14,174 nucleotides of DNA from Bacteroidota bacterium (GTDB taxonomy: Bacteria; Bacteroidota; Bacteroidia; Chitinophagales; Chitinophagaceae): contig CANHOY010000023.1 in the NCBI GenBank assembly GCA_947462495.1, positions 1-14,174 of the forward strand, written 5' to 3'. The position numbers and the translations under genes were made by a program. Position 1 is the first letter of the stretch; each line of letters opens with the position of its first letter. The notes under the pieces are model-generated. The model was not told where the DNA came from, did no database searches, and worked only from the letters and a program-made list of their open reading frames with translations. Below, piece by piece: positions 8,025-14,174 of the stretch.

Positions 8025-9851
8025 TTATTTCAAGTTCAATTTAATATGCAATTCTTCAAATTGCTTTGCATCAATAGTGCTAGGGGCATCTAACATTACA
8101 TCACGGCCACTGTTATTTTTTGGGAATGCGATAAAATCTCTGATACTTTCACTACCCCCTAATAAAGCACACAATCTATCAAATCCAAAAGCAATACCAC
8201 CATGTGGAGGGGCGCCATATTCAAATGCGCCTAATAAAAATCCAAATTTATGTTGGGCCTCTTCCGGACTCATTCCTAAAGCAGCGAACATTTTTTCTTG
8301 TAAAGCACGTTGGAAAATTCGGATAGATCCGCCTCCGATCTCATTGCCATTTAATACCATATCGTATGCATTGGCTTTAATACCCGCATATGGATGCTCC
8401 AAATATTTAGCAGCGTCTTTAATCTCAGGGGCATTGTTAATCATCACTTCTATATGATCTGGTTTGGGCGAAGTAAATGGATGATGCCTTGCTACCCAGC
8501 GATTTCCTTCTTCATCATATTCAAATAATGGAAAGTCTAATACCCATAACAACTTAAATTCAGTTTCTTTTCTAAAACCTAATTGTTTGCCTAATTCTAA
8601 TCTTAATTCACTCACAGCTTTCCTTGTTCTTTCTTCCGCACCAGCTAAAATTAAAATTAAGTCACCTGCTTTTGCATTCGCAGCAACTGCAATTGCTTTT
8701 AATTTATCTTCTGAGTAAAATTTATCTACGCTACTTTTATAAGTTCCGTCGGTATTACATTTAATAAATACCATTCCCTTCATGCCTATTTGAGGACGTT
8801 TTACCCATTCAGTCAACTCATCGGTTTGTTTACGAGAATATTCGCTACAGCCAGGCACTGCAATGGCAATAACTGTTTCAGCTTCGTCAAATACTTTAAA
8901 ATCAACACCATTGATTAATGCCGCCTGATCCTTCTTATCTGGGAATACATGGGAAGGCTTTTTTATATTGCATAAATCCATTCCAAAACGAATATCGGGC
9001 TTATCATTTCCATAGTTCCACATGGCATCTTCCCAGGTCATTCTTTGAACCGTCTCGGTGTAATCAATATTTTTTACGTCTTTAAAAATACTCTTGATTA
9101 ATCCTTCGAACATGTTTAAAATGTCTTCCTGCTCTACGAAACTCATCTCGCAGTCAATCTGCGTAAATTCGGGTTGTCTGTCGGCTCTTAAATCCTCGTC
9201 TCTAAAACATTTTACAATTTGATAATAGCGGTCATAACCACTTACCATTAATAATTGTTTGAATGTTTGTGGTGATTGAGGAAGGGCATAAAACTCACCA
9301 GCATTCATTCTGCTAGGTACCACAAAATCACGTGCACCTTCGGGGGTGGACTTTATTAAAAAAGGAGTTTCGATGTCCATGAATCCCTTTTCATGCAAAT
9401 AGTTTCTGGTTGCACGATTCACGCTATACCTTAATTCAATATTCTTTTTAACTGCGTTTCTTCTTAAATCTAAGAAACGATATTTCATTCTAATGTCATC
9501 TCCGCCATCGGTGTCATCTTGAATAGTAAATGGAGGAACAATAGACGCATTGAGTATTTTATATTCAGTTACTTTTATTTCAATTTCACCAGTTGGTATA
9601 TTCGCATTTTTACTAGAACGCTCAATAACTGTTCCTTTTACTTGCAACACAAATTCACGACCCAAAGGTTGTGCTTCTAATTGCGATTGCAATTCTTCCC
9701 CCATTAATAATTGGGTAATACCATAGCGGTCTCTTAAATCAATAAAAGTTATTGCTCCAAACTTACGAATGGTTTGTACCCATCCAGCTAAGGTTATACT
9801 TTGTCCTACAAATTGAATATTTAATTCTCCACAATGGTGCGTTCTGTACAT
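8025..9851 (-). CDS. aspS: Aspartate--tRNA ligase (bacterial type)
   Basis: Charges tRNA-Asp with aspartate in the cytoplasm. The frame is open up to 9893, but I start at ATG 9851 because it gives the family-typical MYRTHHCGEL, and because the putative promoter at 9880-9887 lies inside the longer version. The protein is then 608 residues. Domains: an OB-fold anticodon-binding domain (about 1-105, with LAGWV at 21-25); class II motif 1 around 157-165; catalytic landmarks PEGARDF (170-176) and LPQSPQTFKQLLM (190-202); motif 2 CFRDEDLRADRQPEFTQ (215-231); the inserted GAD domain of bacterial AspRS (about 285-420); and motif 3 GIAFGFDRL (552-560). It heads a four-gene minus-strand run. Whether it is strict for tRNA-Asp or also charges tRNA-Asn cannot be settled from this window. 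Confidence 0.97.
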   Translation of the reverse strand: MYRTHHCGELNIQFVGQSITLAGWVQTIRKFGAITFIDLRDRYGITQLLMGEELQSQLEAQPLGREFVLQVKGTVIERSSKNANIPTGEIEIKVTEYKILNASIVPPFTIQDDTDGGDDIRMKYRFLDLRRNAVKKNIELRYSVNRATRNYLHEKGFMDIETPFLIKSTPEGARDFVVPSRMNAGEFYALPQSPQTFKQLLMVSGYDRYYQIVKCFRDEDLRADRQPEFTQIDCEMSFVEQEDILNMFEGLIKSIFKDVKNIDYTETVQRMTWEDAMWNYGNDKPDIRFGMDLCNIKKPSHVFPDKKDQAALINGVDFKVFDEAETVIAIAVPGCSEYSRKQTDELTEWVKRPQIGMKGMVFIKCNTDGTYKSSVDKFYSEDKLKAIAVAANAKAGDLILILAGAEERTRKAVSELRLELGKQLGFRKETEFKLLWVLDFPLFEYDEEGNRWVARHHPFTSPKPDHIEVMINNAPEIKDAAKYLEHPYAGIKANAYDMVLNGNEIGGGSIRIFQRALQEKMFAALGMSPEEAQHKFGFLLGAFEYGAPPHGGIAFGFDRLCALLGGSESIRDFIAFPKNNSGRDVMLDAPSTIDAKQFEELHIKLNLK

Positions 9852-9879
9852 ACGATAATATTGAAATAGGTTTCGCTGG

Positions 9880-9887
9880 CAAATATA
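9880..9887 (-). promoter_or_regulatory. Putative -7 element of the aspS promoter
   Basis: On the minus strand this reads TATATTTG, an exact match to the Bacteroidota -7 consensus TAnnTTTG, 28 bases upstream of the AspRS start at 9851. A T-run (TTTTTC) 13-18 bases further upstream is a poor -33 element. The position supports the shorter AspRS start. Confidence 0.55.
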
Positions 9888-9920
9888 GCCCAATTCCTAG
9901 AAAAACCCCATCTTTGCGCT

Positions 9921-11072
9921 ATGAACGCCAGTACTAAATCCCTTTCCGCTAGACGTGTTGTTTTATCAGGCTTTTTCTTTCTTACAGGTATTTGTTTTGC
10001 TAGTTGGGCTAGTCGTATTCCTGATATTAAAATGCAATTAGGCTTAAGTGATGGGGCATTTGGCGGCATCTTATTTTTCCTTCCCATTGGCTCTTTTGTA
10101 GGGATACCTATTTCAGGAAGTTTGACTGCAAAGCATGGAAGTAAAAAAATTATTATTATCGCTTCATTGTTATATCCTTTGACTTTAATTGCGTTGGGGT
10201 TTGCGCATACCACTACCGTATTAGCCATTGTTTTATTTGTTTTTGGAATGGCTGGAAATATGTTTAACGTTTCTATTAATACACAAGCCGCTGCTTTATC
10301 TAAATTATTTGAGAAAAGTATTACTTCCAGGTTTCATGGCTTTTGGAGTTTGGCCGGTTTTTCAGGTGGATTATTAGGAGGCTTTTTTGTAGCACATGCT
10401 ATATCTCCTTTGCAGCAATTTTTATTTGTAGCATTGGCTGGTTGGATATTTTTATTTTTTGGACATGCCTATCTTTTAACGGGGGAGACGAATAAAGATC
10501 ATGTCTCTAAAATTTGGAATAAACCGAGTCCTTTGATGTGGCAGTTTGGTTTAATTGCTTTTAGCAATATGATTTGCGAAGGCATGATGTTTGATTGGAG
10601 TGGCGTTTACTTTCAGGATGTTGTAAAAGTTTCTAATGAATGGAGAACCACTGGCTATATATCATTTATGGCTTGTATGACCACGGGTAGAATGTTTTCA
10701 GATAATTTAATTAATTATTGGGGAGCAAGAAAACAATTGGTATTAAGCGGCTTAGTAGTAACATTGGGCTTAATAGTAGCCACTTCTTATCCGCATTTAA
10801 TAGTAAGTTCTATTGGATTTATGTTGGTTGGATTTGGCGTTTCTTCTGTTATACCAACTATCTACGGAACAGTGGGAAGAACTACAGAGCCTAGTAAAGT
10901 AAGTATTGCACTAGCTTCCGTTTCTTCGGTGGGTTTCTTTGGATTTTTAATTGGGCCACCCATCATTGGATTTTTATCTCAAGCCATTGGATTAAGATGG
11001 GCCTTTTTAATAGTAAGTAGCTTGGGTATTATCACCGCCTTAAGAGCGAATCAATTAAAGAAGTATTTATAG
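9921..11072 (+). CDS. YbjJ-like major facilitator superfamily transporter
   Basis: A 383-residue inner-membrane protein with about 12 hydrophobic segments in two halves, the normal MFS size. The first half has ASWASRIPDIK (27-37), a loop-2 motif SGSLTAKHGSKK (65-76, the usual MFS loop-2 place), a polar helix FGMAGNMFNVSINTQ (108-122) and RFHGFWSL (137-144). The second half has CEGMMFDWSGVYF (219-231), with acidic Glu220 and Asp225 inside the membrane region, and FLIGPPIIGFLSQAIGLRWAF (342-362, quoted as motif landmarks). These resemble E. coli YbjJ (SWATR, EGxxxDW and VGPPLLGYLGEHYGLR in equivalent places), a member of uncertain substrate. It is divergent from aspS across 69 bases; a one-mismatch -7 motif CATCTTTG (9909-9916) ends four bases before the ATG. 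It converges on the next gene with a 4-base gap. Substrate unknown. Confidence 0.9.
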   Translation: MNASTKSLSARRVVLSGFFFLTGICFASWASRIPDIKMQLGLSDGAFGGILFFLPIGSFVGIPISGSLTAKHGSKKIIIIASLLYPLTLIALGFAHTTTVLAIVLFVFGMAGNMFNVSINTQAAALSKLFEKSITSRFHGFWSLAGFSGGLLGGFFVAHAISPLQQFLFVALAGWIFLFFGHAYLLTGETNKDHVSKIWNKPSPLMWQFGLIAFSNMICEGMMFDWSGVYFQDVVKVSNEWRTTGYISFMACMTTGRMFSDNLINYWGARKQLVLSGLVVTLGLIVATSYPHLIVSSIGFMLVGFGVSSVIPTIYGTVGRTTEPSKVSIALASVSSVGFFGFLIGPPIIGFLSQAIGLRWAFLIVSSLGIITALRANQLKKYL

Positions 11073-11076
11073 ATTT

Positions 11077-11481
11077 TTATAATGTAGCGGGTTCTTCTTT
11101 GTGCCTGGGTTTGTATATCAAATAAAAATAGGCTAAAATTAATACGCCTGTTATAAAAGGTATCATGGCTAATTCTTTTACAGTAACTGTTCCAAAAACA
11201 ACATGTGTATCTACACCAAAAAATTCACTACACATCCAAAAGGAGTTGGCCGAAATCCAAACACTTATGGCCAAATTGTGACATAACTCAGAAAAAATCT
11301 TTCTGGTTCTCCATGCTATTATAATAGAAATAGTTAAGGTAGGGATAATCATTGCGATTCCTAAAGGTTTCCAAAACATACACCAGGCAATATCTTTAAA
11401 TAGCCAAAATACAATATGAAGGTTTTCCATTTTTCTATAAGCAAAGGGAATATTGTATAATTCTTTTTCTTCTTTGTTCAT
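11077..11481 (-). CDS. Unknown Trp-rich small membrane protein
   Basis: A 134-residue protein that I do not recognise by name. It has about four hydrophobic segments: 20-37 (NLHIVFWLFKDIAWCMFW), 40-57, 67-88 and 104-123, then a basic polar tail (KPRHKEE). Tryptophans are frequent (25, 33, 37, 57, 74, 82). Polar residues lie within or beside the membrane segments (Asp30, Glu65, His68, Asn69, Asn79, Glu86), which suggests a functional site or cofactor pocket rather than a passive anchor. It follows the FAD oxidoreductase gene by 71 bases on the same strand and converges with the MFS gene. The 71-base gap contains no clear -7 element, so cotranscription from sucD is possible. The intact frame and protein-like composition support a real gene. 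Confidence 0.8.
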   Translation of the reverse strand: MNKEEKELYNIPFAYRKMENLHIVFWLFKDIAWCMFWKPLGIAMIIPTLTISIIIAWRTRKIFSELCHNLAISVWISANSFWMCSEFFGVDTHVVFGTVTVKELAMIPFITGVLILAYFYLIYKPRHKEEPATL

Positions 11482-11552
11482 GATGATATTATTTGTGTAA
11501 AATTGATTGTATTAAAAATATTCATTTTTTTATTTTCGCCTTCATTTATTTT

Positions 11553-12602
11553 TTACTGCAATAGATGGTAGAATCTTTCAATACTTGCTTCTTGGTTAAT
11601 TTCAGTACCTAGTTCTATATGATTCAATAACTGTAAGGCAAAATAAGGGGCTAAAGAACATCCCTTGGTACCCATACCATTACAAATACCTAATTGAGGA
11701 TAAGTGGGATGTAAGCCTACAAAGGGCCGGCGCTCCGAATTGGCCGGTCGAATGCCCACCAAGTGATCTACCACTTGATAAGGAAGTTTTAAAATACTAT
11801 CTAAGGAGGCAATCATTTTTTCTCTAAAGGCGCTACTAGCACTTGAACTTTCATATTTCCATTCAAAGCTGGAGCCCACCCAAAATAAATTGTCTTTCCA
11901 GGGTACGATAGCCATATTATTTTTATAAATATTTTCTGCAGGTAAACCCTCAATGGCTACAATTAAAGCTTCTCCTTTATTAGGAGTGAAAGGAAGTGCT
12001 TTGAAATATGGATTTTGCATGGAATAAACACCGTCGCAAAAAATTACTTTTTCTGCACTTATATTTTTCCATTCCACAACATTTTCATTTATGCTTAAAT
12101 CGTTTATTTTAAATTCGTCTTCAATGTAGTGTTCATTTATTTTGTCACGTCCTTGCTTTATAAATTGAATTAAATCAATCCAATAACAACTATCTATTTC
12201 CCCAGTTCCATAAGGGGTATTGAAAAAATTTTTCCAAATGGAGGAATCATTTTTTTGTAAATAAACATTGTCGTGTGAAAGTCTGTAATCAAAGCTCTCC
12301 TTCATTTGTAAGGAAGGATGTATTAATGCAACGGGGGATTTTTTTATAATTGTTACTCCTGTTTTTTCTTGAAAACGGGTATAGGCATCCACTGCAAAGG
12401 GCAACAATGTTTCTATCATCCAGGTTTGAACCATGCGTCTTCCTGTCACTGGATTCATCACACCACTTGCAACACTGGTTGCGGAGGGCGTTTGACTATG
12501 GTTAATGATTTTATAGGATAGTCCTTTTTCTTGCAAATAGTAGGACATCCAAGTACCTACTAGTCCTTGACCAACGATAATGTATTTTACTTTTTCTTGC
12601 AA
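11553..12602 (-). CDS. FAD-dependent oxidoreductase of the DAO (D-amino-acid oxidase) family
   Basis: A 349-residue flavoprotein. The N-terminal Rossmann motif IIVGQGLVGTW (8-18) binds the ADP part of FAD. It is followed by the DAO-type segment SGVMNPVTGRR (46-56) and, near the C-terminus, GIRPANSERRPFVG (283-296) and NGMGTKGCSLAP (308-319), the flavin-contacting GxGxxG-like closing motif of glycine oxidase, ThiO and MnmC-type enzymes. The family oxidises amines or amino acids; the substrate is unknown here. The start is TTG at 12602-12600, because the codon just upstream in the same frame is the sucD stop TAA and the Rossmann strand begins six residues in; no ATG or GTG is available before it. 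The gene therefore follows sucD with no spacer, in the same frame, which implies translation coupled to sucD. Confidence 0.88.
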   Translation of the reverse strand: MQEKVKYIIVGQGLVGTWMSYYLQEKGLSYKIINHSQTPSATSVASGVMNPVTGRRMVQTWMIETLLPFAVDAYTRFQEKTGVTIIKKSPVALIHPSLQMKESFDYRLSHDNVYLQKNDSSIWKNFFNTPYGTGEIDSCYWIDLIQFIKQGRDKINEHYIEDEFKINDLSINENVVEWKNISAEKVIFCDGVYSMQNPYFKALPFTPNKGEALIVAIEGLPAENIYKNNMAIVPWKDNLFWVGSSFEWKYESSSASSAFREKMIASLDSILKLPYQVVDHLVGIRPANSERRPFVGLHPTYPQLGICNGMGTKGCSLAPYFALQLLNHIELGTEINQEASIERFYHLLQ

Positions 12603-13472
12603 TTATTTTAAAGCAGCAGCCATGGTAGTGCCAATGTCTGCTGGGCTTGCACATACGTGAATTCCGCAAGCTGCCATGATTTTCATTTTTGCTTCTGCCG
12701 TATCATCTGCTCCACCAATAATGGCTCCCGCGTGACCCATTCTACGACCAGCAGGTGCTGTTTGGCCAGCAATAAATCCAACCACTGGTTTTCTTAAATT
12801 GTCTTTAATCCAATTGGCCGCATCAGCTTCCATGCTTCCACCAATTTCGCCAATCATTATTATTCCTTTTGTTTCTGGATCATTCATTAATAATTCAACC
12901 GCTTCTTTGGTAGTGGTTCCAATAATTGGATCTCCACCAATACCAATTGCGGTAGTAATACCTAAGCCTGCTTTCACTACTTGATCAGCCGCCTCATAAG
13001 TTAAGGTTCCACTTTTTGAAACGATACCAATGGTGCCTTTCTTAAAAATAAAGCCAGGCATAATGCCCACTTTAGCTTCTTCCGCTGTAATCACACCTGG
13101 GCAATTAGGTCCTATTAAACGAGTTGTTTTTCCTTGTAAATAATTTTTCACTTTTACCATATCTTGAACAGGGATGCCTTCGGTAATACATACCACTAAT
13201 GCTATTCCCGCGTCTGTTGCTTCCATAATCGCATCTGCTGCAAATGCAGGAGGCACAAAAATTATACTTACATCTGCACCAGTATTTTTTACGGCATCAG
13301 CTACTGTGTTAAAAACGGGTCTGTCTAAATGCATCGTACCCCCTTTGCCAGGAGTTACACCTCCGACCAATTGTGTTCCATATTCAATCATTTGTGCTGC
13401 ATGGAAACTTCCTTCTGTACCTGTAAATCCCTGTACAATGATTTTCGAGTTTTTATTGACTAATACTGACAT
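12603..13472 (-). CDS. sucD: Succinate--CoA ligase, alpha subunit
   Basis: A 289-residue alpha subunit of succinyl-CoA synthetase, which interconverts succinyl-CoA and succinate with substrate-level ADP or GDP phosphorylation in the TCA cycle; length matches E. coli SucD (289). The CoA-binding N-terminal domain has VQGFTGTEGSFH (13-24) and GGVTPGKGG (37-45). The ligase domain has IGPNCPGVI (120-128), SKSGTLTYE (152-160), GIGGDPIIG (177-185), MIGEIGGS (206-213), and the phosphohistidine loop GRRMGHAGAI (242-251) with His247. The partner sucC is not in the window, so the subunit genes appear to be separated here, at least on the downstream side. A TATTTTTG -7 element lies 26 bases upstream of ATG 13472. 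sucD is divergent from efp and followed immediately by the FAD oxidoreductase. Confidence 0.98.
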   Translation of the reverse strand: MSVLVNKNSKIIVQGFTGTEGSFHAAQMIEYGTQLVGGVTPGKGGTMHLDRPVFNTVADAVKNTGADVSIIFVPPAFAADAIMEATDAGIALVVCITEGIPVQDMVKVKNYLQGKTTRLIGPNCPGVITAEEAKVGIMPGFIFKKGTIGIVSKSGTLTYEAADQVVKAGLGITTAIGIGGDPIIGTTTKEAVELLMNDPETKGIIMIGEIGGSMEADAANWIKDNLRKPVVGFIAGQTAPAGRRMGHAGAIIGGADDTAEAKMKIMAACGIHVCASPADIGTTMAAALK

Positions 13473-13498
13473 CGAGTGTTATTTTGTTATTTGTGGCG

Positions 13499-13506
13499 CA
13501 AAAATA
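13499..13506 (-). promoter_or_regulatory. Putative -7 element of the sucD promoter
   Basis: On the minus strand this reads TATTTTTG, an exact match to TAnnTTTG, 26 bases upstream of the sucD ATG. I see no convincing -33 TTTG at the expected distance. Confidence 0.5.
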
Positions 13507-13579
13507 GGCTAATCAAGGTTTTTTTACGCTTATTTCTCAACAAAAATTAAAGGATTTTTTATAAATGGCTTTCATGTGC

Positions 13580-13587
13580 TACTTTTG
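13580..13587 (+). promoter_or_regulatory. Putative -7 element of the efp promoter
   Basis: TACTTTTG is an exact match to the Bacteroidota -7 consensus TAnnTTTG, 32 bases upstream of the efp ATG. The leader that follows is A-rich (ATTAAAAAAAACAATT) without a Shine-Dalgarno sequence, as is usual in this phylum. A T-run about 20-25 bases upstream replaces a clear -33 TTTG. Confidence 0.55.
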
Positions 13588-13619
13588 CCGTTCGCTAAGA
13601 CAAATTAAAAAAAACAATT

Positions 13620-14174
13620 ATGGCAACAACTTCAGACATCAGTCGCGGAATGATCTTAAAATTGGATGGTAACTTGTATTCGGTGGTAGAATTTGGTGAG
13701 AACAAAACTGCACGTGCAGCTGCTAAAATATGGGCTAAATTAAAAGGGGTAGACAATAAAAGATCGATAGAAAAAACCTGGAATAGTGGGGAGAACATCC
13801 ACCCAGTGCGTGTGGAGAAGAAGACATTTCAGTATTTATACAAAGATGACAGCGGTTATAACTTAATGAATACCGAAACTTTTGAGCAAATTGCTATGAC
13901 CGAAGAAATGATAGATGCCCCTCAGTTTTTAATTGATGGCGCTGAAGTATTCGTTTTTATGAATACAGAAACGGAGCTTCCTATTGGTGCTGAACTTCCA
14001 GAAAAAATAGAAGTGGTCATTACTTATTGCGAAAACGGAGTGAAGGGCGATACGGCTACCCGTGCTTTAAAATCAGCCACTATTCAATCTGGAGCTACCG
14101 TGATGGTACCTTTATTTGTAAATGAAGGGGAGAAGATTAGAATTAATACCAAGAATGGTGAATACGTTGAACGG
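13620..14174 (+). CDS. efp: Elongation factor P with an arginine at the loop tip (3' partial)
   Basis: The first 185 residues of elongation factor P; the window ends after EYVER, probably two or three codons before the stop. EF-P binds stalled ribosomes between the P and E sites and promotes peptide bonds at consecutive prolines. Three beta-barrel domains are present: the KOW-like N domain (1-65), with TWNSGE and VRVEKK; the OB domain with QYLYKDDSGYN and ETFEQI; and the C-terminal domain with GVKGDTATRALKSATI, VPLFVNEG and KNGEYVER. The loop that reaches the P-site tRNA reads ENKTARAAAK (27-36). Where B. subtilis has PGKG with the modified lysine, this protein has TARA, so Arg32 occupies the tip. 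It is divergent from sucD across 147 bases. The EF-P identity is secure; the modification state is unknown. Confidence 0.97.
   Translation, partial: MATTSDISRGMILKLDGNLYSVVEFGENKTARAAAKIWAKLKGVDNKRSIEKTWNSGENIHPVRVEKKTFQYLYKDDSGYNLMNTETFEQIAMTEEMIDAPQFLIDGAEVFVFMNTETELPIGAELPEKIEVVITYCENGVKGDTATRALKSATIQSGATVMVPLFVNEGEKIRINTKNGEYVER

Noticed and set aside
8020..8457. 145-residue plus-strand open frame opposite the 3' end of aspS
   Set aside because: It lies wholly antisense to a conserved part of AspRS, including motif 3, and has low-complexity Pro/Ser/Ala-rich content typical of a shadow frame.
9852..9893. AspRS N-terminal extension from ATG 9893
   Set aside because: The extra 14 residues do not resemble AspRS, while MYRTH at 9851 is the family start; the putative -7 element at 9880-9887 would lie inside the extension.
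9821..10228. 135-residue minus-strand open frame across the aspS/MFS intergenic region
   Set aside because: It overlaps the 5' parts of both real genes and has no family resemblance.
11478..11525. 15-codon minus-strand ORF whose TGA overlaps the ATG of the 134-residue membrane protein (ATGA)
   Set aside because: Too short and too AT-biased to separate from chance; no attenuator-like codon run or hairpin accompanies it.
13174..13512. 112-residue plus-strand open frame opposite sucD
   Set aside because: Antisense shadow of a highly conserved gene; the composition mirrors sucD codons and there is no promoter or start context.
1..14174. Defence island, CRISPR array, transposon or prophage
   Set aside because: No direct-repeat arrays, transposase or integrase motifs, tRNA genes or terminal inverted repeats were seen; apart from the fibre-like fragment at the left edge, the content is ordinary chromosomal genes.

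Overview
The window is AT-rich and densely coded, and looks like chromosomal core genome of a Bacteroidota bacterium, probably Chitinophagaceae or a close relative. The reasons are the gene content (a FISUMP-domain surface protein, a bacterial-type AspRS next to rarA, sucD divergent from efp), A-rich leaders with few Shine-Dalgarno sequences, and several exact copies of the Bacteroidota -7 promoter element TAnnTTTG just upstream of genes. The family-level placement is inferred from protein character, mainly the EF-P loop. I see no rRNA, tRNA, insertion sequence, CRISPR array or prophage, and no gene-free stretch longer than 300 bases.

Layout. 1-821 (+): the C-terminal tail of a probable surface or fibre-like protein, then a secreted FISUMP-domain protein. 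831-2747 (-): a PAP2-type membrane phosphatase followed by an exported nucleotide pyrophosphatase/phosphodiesterase, probably one transcript. 2843-5680 (+): uvrA, the damage sensor of nucleotide excision repair, divergent from the phosphatase pair. 5693-9851 (-): a probable four-gene run in the order aspS, a small unknown membrane protein, rarA, and an ElaA-like acetyltransferase, with gaps of 20-31 bases. 9921-11072 (+): a YbjJ-like MFS transporter, divergent from aspS. 11077-13472 (-): sucD, then an FAD-dependent oxidoreductase starting on the base after the sucD stop codon, then an unknown small Trp-rich membrane protein. 13620-14174 (+): efp, cut by the window edge, divergent from sucD.

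Functionally this is mostly housekeeping: two genome-maintenance ATPases (UvrA, RarA), two translation factors (AspRS, EF-P), one TCA-cycle subunit (SucD) and a few envelope or transport proteins. I did not find a new multi-gene system. The most interesting point is EF-P: the loop tip that normally carries a modifiable lysine has an arginine (Arg32) in a loop shaped like that of the rhamnosylated EF-Ps, on an otherwise lysine-type protein backbone. Second is the zero-gap, same-frame sucD/oxidoreductase junction with a TTG start. Third is the pair of unrecognised small membrane proteins, one of them embedded between aspS and rarA.
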